Counted from the stretch's first letter, positions 1 to 6,700 are shown. The stretch is 15,541 nucleotides of DNA from an uncultured Eubacteriales bacterium (GCA_934444645.1 CAKSCV010000035.1:1-15541); one strand, 5' to 3'. Made by a program: numbers and translations. Notes: generated from the letters alone by a model not told the origin.

Positions 1-10
1 AATAAAAGAT

Positions 11-260
11 TTTTTGCACATAAAAAGGCGGTTTTTGAGGACAGTTCGTAAGCTTTCTACAAAAGAAAAGCTTTTGGCTTGTGAAAATGGGATTTTTTTG
101 CGGACAGCGAAGAAAGGCACGTGCAAAAGAAGTTTTTGTGCGTAAAAATGGCTTTGAGTGAGGTTCGTAAAGTTCTCTGTAAACGAAAACCTTTTGTTTT
201 GCGGAAAAGGGCTGTTTTTTTCAGCTCATGCAAAGCTATCCGATAAAGAAAAAGCTTTTT
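11..260. repeat. Degenerate tandem repeat of about 120 bp
   Basis: Two diverged copies can be aligned. One starts with the T-run at 11 and the next with the T-run at 133. Shared landmarks are GTTCGTA at 44-50 and 163-169, then GAAAA followed by CTTTTG at about 65-75 and 185-195. A shorter third piece at about 230-258 repeats the pattern AAAGCT, then AGAAAAAGCTTTT. Within the first copy AAGCTTT (50-56) and AAAGCTT (67-73) can pair. The stretch is AT-rich and has no open frame that looks like a gene. I do not recognise the repeat family; it looks like decayed non-coding repeat sequence. Confidence 0.5.
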
Positions 261-411
261 TCAGCGCGCAACGACACCAACTTCGCACTGCACCAAAGCT
301 AACGAGCAGCTGCAAATTTTATCCGCGATAACCTACTGTGAGCTTGCTGTAAAACAACTGTTTTTCGAAAAACATCGGTCTTGCGTCTGCACGACAGCCA
401 CCCTTTCGCAC

Positions 412-511
412 CGATTCAAAGCCTTTTCGCCGCCGTTTTGCAGGCAAAACCGGTTTCGGCACGAGCCGCCGGAAAGCTTTACAAAATCTTTTTCGGCAGA
501 GCTTTGAATCG
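412..511. repeat. 100-bp segment bounded by an 11-bp perfect inverted repeat
   Basis: CGATTCAAAGC at 412-422 is the exact reverse complement of GCTTTGAATCG at 501-511. Between them is a smaller inverted repeat, GTTTTGC (435-441) and GCAAAAC (444-450). The segment sits in the gene-free left region between the degenerate tandem repeats and the hairpin series. It could be a small non-autonomous palindromic element or part of a larger structured RNA. Open frames crossing it on both strands have no recognisable domain and are considered spurious. Confidence 0.45.
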
Positions 512-521
512 TCCCCGGAGT

Positions 522-604
522 CCAGAGGTTCGCAAACCTCTGGTGTGCTTTTTGGTTCTTTTTGCACAACGCAAAAAGAATAAACCCGTTCCCTTTCCGG
601 GAAC
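522..604. repeat. Three adjacent perfect hairpins
   Basis: Three perfect stem-loops follow each other closely. CCAGAGGTT (522-530) pairs with AACCTCTGG (535-543) around CGCA. TTCTTTTTGC (556-565) pairs with GCAAAAAGAA (571-580) around ACAAC. GTTCCC (588-593) pairs with GGGAAC (599-604) around TTTCC. None is followed by a convincing T-run on the plus strand and there is no gene upstream that they would obviously terminate. The first stem shares the GGTT-loop-AACC core with the 79-bp repeat units that follow. Confidence 0.6.
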
Positions 605-607
605 TTC

Positions 608-765
608 CGAGGTTACGCAAACCTCGAATCAGCACACCGCAACCGCAGCTTCGCACCATAACAATTAAAACCTTTCAAGGGAGCATCGAGATTTTGCAAA
701 CCTCGAATCAGCGCACACAAACAACAACCTCGCACAATCCAATTAAATCCTTTTGCCGCTCCGCG
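608..765. repeat. Tandem repeat, two 79-bp units
   Basis: The unit at 608-686 is followed directly by a diverged copy starting at 687. The 17-bp core GCAAACCTCGAATCAGC is identical at 617-633 and 696-712, an offset of exactly 79. Similarity continues through TCGCAC and CAATTAAA before fading near 765. Each unit opens with a hairpin: CGAGGTT/AACCTCG at 608-614 and 620-626 is perfect, and the second copy at 687-705 carries a mismatch. A related but more distant third occurrence of GCAAACCTC is at 532-540, inside the preceding hairpin group. The units are not spaced like CRISPR repeats and there are no unique spacers. Confidence 0.6.
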
Positions 766-894
766 GCTTCTTCCGGCGGCTATGCCGCCTTTTTTGTTGC
801 CTGCGGCAACCGGTCGCCGCCCTCGGCGGCTATATCTCTGTTGCTGACGCAACATTTGCCGCCTGCGGCGGCATTTCCCGGCGGCTATGCCGCC
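755..894. repeat. Cluster of seven contiguous G+C-rich triloop hairpins
   Basis: Seven perfect stem-loops occupy 140 bp almost end to end: GCCGC/GCGGC at 755-767; GGCGGC/GCCGCC at 775-789; GTTGCC/GGCAAC at 796-810; GCCGCC/GGCGGC at 816-830; GTTGC/GCAAC at 840-853; TGCCGCC/GGCGGCA at 857-873; GGCGGC/GCCGCC at 880-894. Loops are 3 or 4 nt. The 19-mer CCGGCGGCTATGCCGCCTT occurs twice, at 773-791 and 878-896, flanking the set. The hairpin at 775-789 is followed by six T residues (790-795), so it alone resembles a plus-strand intrinsic terminator. I see no coding content. Function is unknown: REP-like repeats, a structured RNA or a transcription barrier are all possible. Confidence 0.65.
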
Positions 895-919
895 TTTATA
901 ACTTGCCTTTCAGCCAAGT

Positions 920-955
920 AAAAAACGGGACTTTTCGCATAACGAAAAGTCCCGT
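920..955 (-). terminator. Rho-independent terminator of pfkA
   Basis: A perfect 13-bp stem is formed by ACGGGACTTTTCG (925-937) and CGAAAAGTCCCGT (943-955) around a 5-nt loop. On the minus strand it is followed by five T residues (complement of A920-924). It lies 27 bp past the pfkA stop codon on the minus strand, the expected place for the terminator of that transcript. Confidence 0.92.
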
Positions 956-981
956 ATAATACGTGCGTCTAAACCTGCGTC

Positions 982-2049
982 TTAGCGCGCCATAATTTTG
1001 GCTACGTCGTACATCTTTTGCATACCTTCACGCAGTTCCTTTGCTTCGGCAAGCATCTTATCACGTGCCGACGGCTCAAGAGCCGCAAGCTCTTCTTCGG
1101 TCGCCTTGCCTTTGACAATGCGGTCAAGCTCGAACGCATATTCCATTTCCACTTCACAGATCTTAGCCTTGTTGTAGCATACAACAAGATTGTATTTGCC
1201 GTCTAATAACAAATCCACCGCTCTGTCGCCCATCATGGTCGCAACCACACGGTCCATACAAGTCGGCGAACCGCCGCGCTGTACGTGCGCAAGACGTGCA
1301 AAACGTGTTTCGATACCGGTAGAAGCTTCAATTTCCGTTGCAAGCTCTTCCGTGTGTGTAGCACCCAAGCCCTCGGAGGCAATCACGATAAAGTTTCTCT
1401 TGCCTTCCTTGGAAAGCTGGCTGATACGGTTGATCAAATCTGCTCTGTCAAACGGAATCTCACGGATGGCAATTCCCACAGCACCGACCGCAATGCCGCA
1501 ATCAAGCGCAATATAACCGGCATTTCTGCCCATAACCTCAACAACGTTGCATCTTGCATGGCTTTCACAGGTGTCGCGCAGACGGTCTACCATTTCGATA
1601 ACCGTGTTCTTAGCCGTATCGTAACCGATGGTATATTCGGTTGCCGAAATATCGTCATCGATCGTGCCGGGAATGCCGATGCACGGAATGCCCACACGGG
1701 ATAAGTCGGTCGCGCCGCGGAACGTGCCGTCGCCGCCAATGGTGACGATGCCGTCAATGCCGTTCTTGCGGCAGTTTTCGGCAGCAAGAGCCACCCCTTC
1801 AGCCGTCTTGAACTTGTCGCAGCGATCCGAATACAACATCGTGCCGCCGTGATTGATAATGTTGGAAACATCGCGCGGCGTGAGGAGCTTCATGTCATTT
1901 TCGAGAAGTCCCTTATATCCGCAGTAAATTCCCATTACCTCAATGCCCTTATACGAAGCGCTCCGCACAACCGCACGAATGGCGGCATTCATGCCGGGCG
2001 CATCTCCGCCGGAGGTCAATACACCGATTCTTTTGAATGTCTTGGTCAT
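982..2049 (-). CDS. pfkA: ATP-dependent 6-phosphofructokinase
   Basis: This cytosolic enzyme phosphorylates fructose 6-phosphate to fructose 1,6-bisphosphate, the committed step of glycolysis. The 355-residue protein shows the nucleotide-binding loop GGDAPGMN (14-21), GGDGT (105-109), the catalytic segment PGTIDDD (127-133), MGRNAGY (173-179), SEG (225-227) and HVQRGG (255-260). Gly at the second G of GGDGT and Gly in PGTID are the residues of ATP-using rather than pyrophosphate-using enzymes. The usual TIDND is TIDDD here, so Asn is replaced by Asp beside the catalytic Asp131. The protein exceeds the E. coli enzyme (320 residues) through a charged helical C-terminus after about residue 305. 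ATG at 2049 is preceded by AAAGGAA at a normal distance. It has its own promoter and a strong terminator, so it is probably monocistronic or read partly from ligA. Confidence 0.96.
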   Translation of the reverse strand: MTKTFKRIGVLTSGGDAPGMNAAIRAVVRSASYKGIEVMGIYCGYKGLLENDMKLLTPRDVSNIINHGGTMLYSDRCDKFKTAEGVALAAENCRKNGIDGIVTIGGDGTFRGATDLSRVGIPCIGIPGTIDDDISATEYTIGYDTAKNTVIEMVDRLRDTCESHARCNVVEVMGRNAGYIALDCGIAVGAVGIAIREIPFDRADLINRISQLSKEGKRNFIVIASEGLGATHTEELATEIEASTGIETRFARLAHVQRGGSPTCMDRVVATMMGDRAVDLLLDGKYNLVVCYNKAKICEVEMEYAFELDRIVKGKATEEELAALEPSARDKMLAEAKELREGMQKMYDVAKIMAR

Positions 2050-2136
2050 TTTTTCATTTCCTTTCTATTGCAACGCTGCCCGAAATGTTAAATCATTAAC
2101 AAGCTACGCAAGTGTCATAATTCATAATCAAAGTAT

Positions 2137-2165
2137 ATTATACGCAAGCCGTCCGATTTTTTGGT
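2137..2165 (-). promoter_or_regulatory. Probable pfkA promoter
   Basis: On the minus strand a perfect TATAAT lies at 2142-2137, in the AT-rich gap upstream of pfkA and about 90 bp before its ATG. The hexamer 17 bp further upstream (2165-2160) reads ACCAAA, a poor -35. A better-looking TTGTAA (2170-2165) is too far away, at 22 bp. The -10 is convincing and the -35 is weak, so this may be activator-dependent or simply a weak promoter. Confidence 0.5.
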
Positions 2166-2190
2166 TACAAATCAATTTCAAACCATCCTG

Positions 2191-2212
2191 TTTTTTGTAA
2201 ATACACAAAAAA
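2191..2212. terminator. Weak A/T-only hairpin between ligA and pfkA
   Basis: TTTTTTGT (2191-2198) pairs with ACAAAAAA (2205-2212) around AAATAC. It lies about 23 bp beyond the ligA stop codon on the minus strand. The stem has only one G-C pair, so it would be a feeble terminator at best, and read-through from ligA into pfkA is plausible. It is recorded because no other terminator-like structure is visible in this gap. Confidence 0.25.
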
Positions 2213-2234
2213 ATATGCTTTTACCGGCAAAAAA

Positions 2235-4268
2235 TCAGACAGAATCGCCTGCAATCAGCGCGTGCAGCTCGTCCTCACCAATGACCGGCACACCAAGCTT
2301 TTCGGCTTTGGCAAGCTTGCTTCCGGCATCACTGCCGCAGAGAAGATAACTCGTTTTTGCAGAAACCGACGACGAGACCTTGCCGCCGTTGGCGGTGATG
2401 AGAGCCGCCGCTTCGTCGCGCTTCATGCCGGCAAGCGTGCCGGTGATGACGAAGGTCAATCCCGAAAGGCTGTCGCCGGTCTTTTCGCGTTTGACGGCCG
2501 TATCCACACCAGCCTCTTTCAAACGGCTGCATAAATGCAGCGAACCCGGGCGGCTGAAATAATCGCCGATGCTTTCGGCAATGACACTTCCGACATCCGG
2601 AATTTCGGTCAATGCTGCTGTATCAGAAGCTGCCGCCATCAGTGCGTCAAGCGTTTCGAACCGGTCGGCGATGGCTGCTGCCGTCTGCTTGCCGACATGA
2701 CGGATGCCGAGTGCATATAACAGTCTTGCAAAGCCGCGCATTTTGGAAGCCCCAATGCCGGAAAGCAGATTTTCCGCCGATTTTTTACCCATGCGATCAA
2801 GACGGATCAACTGTTCTTCGGTCAAGGCATACAGATCCGCCGCGCTGTGAACCAAGCCCTGCTCGATAAGCTGGGCGATCTGCGCTTCGCCGCAGCCGTC
2901 GATGTCCATCGCATCGCGCGAAACAAAATGCTCGAGCGAACGGGCAAGCTGTGCCGGACATTCCGCGTTGACACAGCGGTATGCCGCCTCCCCTGCCTCG
3001 CGCACGACCCTTTCACCGCAGCTCGGACAGATTTCCGGCATGACAAACGGAACGCATTCTTGGGTTCTGTCATCAAGAGAGACCTTTTCCACCTCGGGAA
3101 TGATGTCTCCTGCCTTGTGGACAAACACATAATCCCCGGCTCGTATATCCTTTCCGGCGATATAATCGGCATTATGGAGCGTGGCGCGGCTGACCGTGCT
3201 TCCGGCAAGATTTACCGGTTCAAGCACGGCAAACGGTGTGAGCACGCCGGTGCGGCCGACCGCGACTTCGATGCTGATTAGCTTTGTTTTCTTCTCATCC
3301 GGCGGATATTTGAAGGCTGCCGCCCATTTGGGTGCGTGCGGCAGCTCGCCGACCTTTTCGCGGTCGGCAAAGCTGTCAAGCTTTACAACGGCGCCGTCGA
3401 TATCGAAGGAAAGCGACGCGCGTTCTGTGCCGAAGCGTTCAATTTCAGCGTTTATTTTGTCAAAATCCGTAAATGTGCGGTAGGACGGCGAAACCGAAAA
3501 GCCTTGCTTTTTTAAGTAATCCAAGCTTTCGGCATGTGAGGAAAACGTCGGCACGCCCTCGCCGGATTGGATATTGAATACGAAGATGGCAAGACCGCGC
3601 GAGGCGGCAATGCGGCTGTCAAGCTGTCGGACAGAGCCGGCTGCCGCGTTGCGGGGATTGGCAAACGGCGTTTCGCCGTTCTCGTCGCGCTTGCGGTTGA
3701 GGGCGGCAAAAGCACTTTTGGGCATATAGACCTCGCCGCGCACGCACAGATACGGGAGCTTTTCGGCAAGCGTCAGCGGAATGCCGCGCACGGTGCGAAG
3801 ATTATGCGTGATGTCCTCGCCGACCGTACCGTCGCCTCGCGTGGCACCGCGCACAAACACGCCGTCGCGGTATTCGAGCGACACGGACAGTCCGTCGATT
3901 TTATATTCGACCGCATAGGCGGCACGATAACCGAGCGTTTCATCGGTCTTTTGCAGATATGCATCTAACTCTTCAAAGGAAAACACGTCATTCAAGCTTT
4001 TTAACGGCACGGCATGCGTGACCTTTTCAAATTTTTCCGCCACGTAGCCGCCCACGCGAAGCGACGGCGAATCCGGCTTTTTGAGTGCCGGAAAGGCGGC
4101 TTCGAGTTCGTTTAAGCGCACAAGCAGCTTGTCAAAATCGGCGTCGGATATCTCCGGCGCGTCGTCAAGATAGTATTTTTCGCGGTGATAGAGAATCTGC
4201 TCACTGAGTGTTTTTATCTCTTTTTCCGCCTGTTCTGCGGTGAGGTTTTCCATCGGCATGGCATTCAT
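2235..4268 (-). CDS. ligA: NAD-dependent DNA ligase
   Basis: LigA seals nicks in duplex DNA during replication and repair, using NAD as the adenylate donor. The predicted 677-residue protein has the full family architecture. It begins with an N-terminal Ia domain including YYLDDAPEISDADFD (32-46), then the adenylation domain with active-site Lys123 in KIDG. The RGEV and DGAVVK motifs follow, then the OB fold. A zinc finger has Cys414, Cys417, Cys432 and Cys437. A helix-hairpin-helix region (about 455-580) and a C-terminal BRCT domain (about 600-677, with VITGTL and NGGKVSSSVS) complete it. The frame stays open upstream to 4334, but AGAAAGG at 4286-4280 fits the ATG at 4268 best (about 11 bp); the ATG at 4277 is too close to it. 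ligA is divergent from egsA and upstream of pfkA. Length and residues are normal for an active enzyme. Confidence 0.96.
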   Translation of the reverse strand: MNAMPMENLTAEQAEKEIKTLSEQILYHREKYYLDDAPEISDADFDKLLVRLNELEAAFPALKKPDSPSLRVGGYVAEKFEKVTHAVPLKSLNDVFSFEELDAYLQKTDETLGYRAAYAVEYKIDGLSVSLEYRDGVFVRGATRGDGTVGEDITHNLRTVRGIPLTLAEKLPYLCVRGEVYMPKSAFAALNRKRDENGETPFANPRNAAAGSVRQLDSRIAASRGLAIFVFNIQSGEGVPTFSSHAESLDYLKKQGFSVSPSYRTFTDFDKINAEIERFGTERASLSFDIDGAVVKLDSFADREKVGELPHAPKWAAAFKYPPDEKKTKLISIEVAVGRTGVLTPFAVLEPVNLAGSTVSRATLHNADYIAGKDIRAGDYVFVHKAGDIIPEVEKVSLDDRTQECVPFVMPEICPSCGERVVREAGEAAYRCVNAECPAQLARSLEHFVSRDAMDIDGCGEAQIAQLIEQGLVHSAADLYALTEEQLIRLDRMGKKSAENLLSGIGASKMRGFARLLYALGIRHVGKQTAAAIADRFETLDALMAAASDTAALTEIPDVGSVIAESIGDYFSRPGSLHLCSRLKEAGVDTAVKREKTGDSLSGLTFVITGTLAGMKRDEAAALITANGGKVSSSVSAKTSYLLCGSDAGSKLAKAEKLGVPVIGEDELHALIAGDSV

Positions 4269-4305
4269 TTTTCTCATGTCCTTTCTGCGGACGTATTTCC
4301 TTTTG

Positions 4306-4334
4306 ATTATAGCATTTCCGAAGAAAGATGTCAA
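4306..4334 (-). promoter_or_regulatory. Consensus promoter for ligA
   Basis: On the minus strand TTGACA (4334-4329) and TATAAT (4311-4306) are separated by exactly 17 bp, a full sigma-A-type consensus. Transcription would start about 7 bp downstream of the -10, leaving a leader of roughly 30 bp before the ATG at 4268. This also supports the shorter ligA start, because an ATG at 4334 would lie inside the promoter. Confidence 0.85.
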
Positions 4335-4367
4335 TACTCGACAACACCCGAAATTTTATCGAAGCAC

Positions 4368-4396
4368 TTGAAAAAACGTCGGTCTTGTGTTATACT
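4368..4396 (+). promoter_or_regulatory. Promoter for egsA
   Basis: TTGAAA (4368-4373) and TATACT (4391-4396) are separated by 17 bp, each one mismatch from consensus. The start of transcription would fall near 4403, only about 19 bp before the ATG at 4422. That leaves just enough room for the AAGGAG ribosome binding site at 4408-4413. The promoter is back to back with that of ligA, with 33 bp between the two -35 hexamers. Confidence 0.8.
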
Positions 4397-4421
4397 GTCA
4401 TCGTTAAAAGGAGCTTTTACG

Positions 4422-5597
4422 ATGATTGAATTTACCTGTACCTGTGAACGCGGCCTGCACCGTGCGCCGTTTGAAAAAGCGGAAATTGCGCGCGGAGCAC
4501 TGGAAAAGCTGCCGGAAATTCTGCATGATTTCCGCAGGATCTACGTCGTTGCCGACCAAAACACCTTCGCCGTCTGCGGCAAACGCGTCTGCGGGCTTTT
4601 GCAGCAGAGCGGACAGCTTTCCCATTTCTATATTATTGACGGCGAAACGGTTTTGCCGAATGCCGAAGCCTTAGGGAAGATCTTACTGCACGCGCACGAT
4701 CCGAACGCCAAAAGCAACATTTTTGCCTATTCGCCGCTGCCGGATCTAATCCTTGCGGTCGGTTCGGGAACCATCAACGATTGCTGCCGGCTGGTTTCCT
4801 ATCGGTTGGGATTGCCGTATGCCGTCTGCGCCACCGCACCGTCGATGGATGGCTATGTGTCAGCCGGTTCTCCGATTTTGCACGACGGCACCAAAGCCAC
4901 CGTGCAGGCGACTACGCCGAAATATCTGATTGCCGACCTTGATGTTGTCAAAGACGCGCCGCGCGATATGTTATTTGCCGGGCTCGGCGATATGTTCGGC
5001 AAATACACGGGTCTGCTCGACTGGGAACTGGCACGCGATTACACCGGCGAATACTATTGTGAAAAAATCGCCGCGGACGTGCTTGCGGCCACAAACGCCT
5101 GCTTGGAAAACGGAAACACGATCGAAGCGCGCGATGCCGGCTGTATCGAAAACATCCTGCACGGCTTTCTTGTGACGGGTCTTGGCATGGCGTATACCGG
5201 CAATTCCCGACCGGCCTCCGGTGCGGAGCATATTATCGCGCACGCCTGGGAGCTTGCCGACGTGGAACAAGGCAAAAAGCCGCATCTGCACGGCCTTGAA
5301 GTCTGCGAAGCCACGCGGCTTGTAGCCATTCTTTACGAAAAAGCGGCGAACGAATGCGGTGACGAACACCTGAAAAAGTTAGCCGACCGATACAAGCCGT
5401 ACTTCGAAAAAGTCGAACGCTTCTGCATCGACCACCGTGTGCCGCCTGTCGTTACCGACCGCGAAACCGTTCTTTCGGGCATGAAGCGTGCGTTAACCTT
5501 GCGCGACCGATACACGATTCTCTTCTATCTGCGTGACCGCGGTCTTTACGAAGACTATTGCACATACGCCTGCGACACGCTTTTGAGCCGGCTATAA
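4422..5597 (+). CDS. egsA: sn-Glycerol-1-phosphate dehydrogenase (AraM/EgsA family)
   Basis: Members of this iron-containing-alcohol-dehydrogenase-like family reduce dihydroxyacetone phosphate to sn-glycerol 1-phosphate with NAD(P)H. In Bacillus the product feeds archaeal-type ether lipid precursors through PcrB. The 391-residue protein has the nucleotide-binding GSGTIND (114-120), the family motif TAPSMDGYVS (138-147), GLGDMFGK (187-194), GAEHIIAH (267-274) and HLHG (288-291). Asp190, His270 and His290 are at the expected positions of the three metal ligands. The frame is open back to 4185, but that region holds the promoters and the 5' end of ligA. The ATG at 4422 has AAGGAG at a spacing of 8 bp. 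No pcrB-like gene is present in this window, so the fate of the product is unknown here. A narrower role in a teichoic acid or cytidylyl-glycerol-type pathway remains possible. Confidence 0.88.
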   Translation: MIEFTCTCERGLHRAPFEKAEIARGALEKLPEILHDFRRIYVVADQNTFAVCGKRVCGLLQQSGQLSHFYIIDGETVLPNAEALGKILLHAHDPNAKSNIFAYSPLPDLILAVGSGTINDCCRLVSYRLGLPYAVCATAPSMDGYVSAGSPILHDGTKATVQATTPKYLIADLDVVKDAPRDMLFAGLGDMFGKYTGLLDWELARDYTGEYYCEKIAADVLAATNACLENGNTIEARDAGCIENILHGFLVTGLGMAYTGNSRPASGAEHIIAHAWELADVEQGKKPHLHGLEVCEATRLVAILYEKAANECGDEHLKKLADRYKPYFEKVERFCIDHRVPPVVTDRETVLSGMKRALTLRDRYTILFYLRDRGLYEDYCTYACDTLLSRL

Positions 5598-5706
5598 GAC
5601 CGGCATATGCCGTGAAAACAAGCATCAGACACGCTCTTTTTGGCACGTTATCGGGCAGATTTTCTCAAAAAAGCAAGGAAAGCGCACAAATTCCTGCAAA
5701 AAACTG

Positions 5707-5735
5707 TTGCTTTTTTGTAAAAAGAGTGCTATAAT
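5707..5735 (+). promoter_or_regulatory. Promoter for the LRR-like membrane protein gene
   Basis: TTGCTT (5707-5712) and a perfect TATAAT (5730-5735) are separated by 17 bp. The predicted leader before the ATG at 5798 is about 56 bp. The 200-bp gap after egsA has no strong terminator: a short GCCGG/CCGGC pair around the egsA stop and the palindrome CGGCATATGCCG (5601-5612) lack a T-run. Some read-through from egsA is therefore possible. Confidence 0.7.
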
Positions 5736-5797
5736 ACAGAATGTAGTTTTGCGGCATGACCGCAAACATCGATTTTTTACATATTTTGGAGGACATT

Positions 5798-6700
5798 ATG
5801 GCACAATTATCCGGAACTCAGAAAAAACAGCAGAAGACCTTTGTGGTTCTGCTTGTTGCAATCGTTGTGGTTCTTGCCGCTATTGCCTACATTGCATACG
5901 GCGAGCTCACCGCTCATTCTTCGTTGTTTGAAGATCAGAAATTTGCCGAAGCAATCGCCAAGGACCTCGGCAAAGCCCCGGCTTTCTTAAAGGAAAGCGA
6001 CCTTGCCGCCGTTAAATATCTCGGCGTTTCCTATGACGGCAGCGAAACGGTAACCGTTGCAACGGGCGACGACAAATTTGTCGACACTTATAACGAATAC
6101 GTCACAAAAGCCGAAGCCGGCGAAGACGTTTCTTCCTACGACTTCACAAAGCTTGTCAAAACCACGACATACACCTTCAAGAGCGAAGAAGCACCGGTAA
6201 TCGACGATCTTAAGCTTTTCACCGGCGTTCGCAACATTGATATTGCCGGTATTCACGTAACCGATTCTTCGGTTTTCGCAGGCATGACCGGCTTTGAAAC
6301 CGCTTCGTTCATGAGCTGCGGCTTGACGGAGGTTGCCGGTTTTGCCGGTATCGATACCGAAAAGTTAGTCAAGCTCACGCTCACCGGCAACGATATTGAA
6401 GACTGGTCGCCGCTTGATGCTGTTGCGGATAAAGTCATCGTTTCGTCGGGCTATATGCTCACACCGAACGAAGACGGCACCGTCGACTTCAACAACATGA
6501 CCTACACGGAAACCACGCTGACCGAGCACTACGCCGAACAGGCTCAAGATAACACCAACACCGACGAAACCGACACCAACACCGATACGACCGATGACAC
6601 GGCAGACAATGCAGACGCACCGGCAGACAACGCCGATGACACAGCGGACAACACCGATGCTCCGGCAGACGACACCGCCGACGAAGACACGGCCGGCTGA
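5798..6700 (+). CDS. Membrane-anchored LRR-like protein with acidic Asp/Thr tail, unknown function
   Basis: I do not recognise this 300-residue protein. A short basic cytoplasmic start (residues 1-13) is followed by one hydrophobic helix (about 14-34, rich in V, A and L) and then an external part, giving an N-in/C-out anchor. Residues 140-210 read as diverged leucine-rich repeats, with strand-like segments such as VRNIDIAGI, FETASFMSC and LVKLTLTGNDI about 22-24 residues apart. Residues 250-300 are low-complexity, with 17 Asp, 2 Glu and no Lys or Arg. They include a 14-residue direct repeat, DDTADNADAPADNA then DDTADNTDAPADDT (266-293). The start at 5798 has GGAGG at 5 bp; an in-frame ATG at 5756 lacks one. 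It has its own promoter and terminator, so it is probably a single-gene unit. A surface or wall-interacting role is inference only. Confidence 0.8.
   Translation: MAQLSGTQKKQQKTFVVLLVAIVVVLAAIAYIAYGELTAHSSLFEDQKFAEAIAKDLGKAPAFLKESDLAAVKYLGVSYDGSETVTVATGDDKFVDTYNEYVTKAEAGEDVSSYDFTKLVKTTTYTFKSEEAPVIDDLKLFTGVRNIDIAGIHVTDSSVFAGMTGFETASFMSCGLTEVAGFAGIDTEKLVKLTLTGNDIEDWSPLDAVADKVIVSSGYMLTPNEDGTVDFNNMTYTETTLTEHYAEQAQDNTNTDETDTNTDTTDDTADNADAPADNADDTADNTDAPADDTADEDTAG
6593..6676 (+). repeat. 42-bp in-frame tandem repeat in the tail of the LRR-like protein gene
   Basis: Two 42-bp units, 6593-6634 and 6635-6676, both open with GATGACAC and encode near-identical 14-residue segments of the acidic tail. 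They differ mostly at codon third positions. Because the unit is a multiple of three, changes in copy number would lengthen or shorten the tail without shifting the frame. Confidence 0.7.

Noticed and set aside
522..894. CRISPR array
   Set aside because: Repeats are few, of mixed length and directly adjacent, with no uniform unique spacers and no cas genes in the window.
319..959. Several frames of 68-119 codons on both strands of the left gene-free region
   Set aside because: They cross the hairpins and tandem repeats, overlap each other, have no good ribosome binding site and encode Ser/Thr/Arg-rich sequence without recognisable domains.
4269..4334. Longer ligA start at 4334
   Set aside because: The codon lies within the TTGACA box of the consensus ligA promoter and has no ribosome binding site.
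4185..4421. N-terminal extension of the glycerol-1-phosphate dehydrogenase to the upstream ATG at 4185
   Set aside because: It would overlap the 5' end of ligA and both divergent promoters. The ATG at 4422 has a strong ribosome binding site, and the family N-terminus begins there.
5587..5612. Terminator of egsA
   Set aside because: The GCCGG/CCGGC pair and the palindrome CGGCATATGCCG are short and not followed by a T-run.
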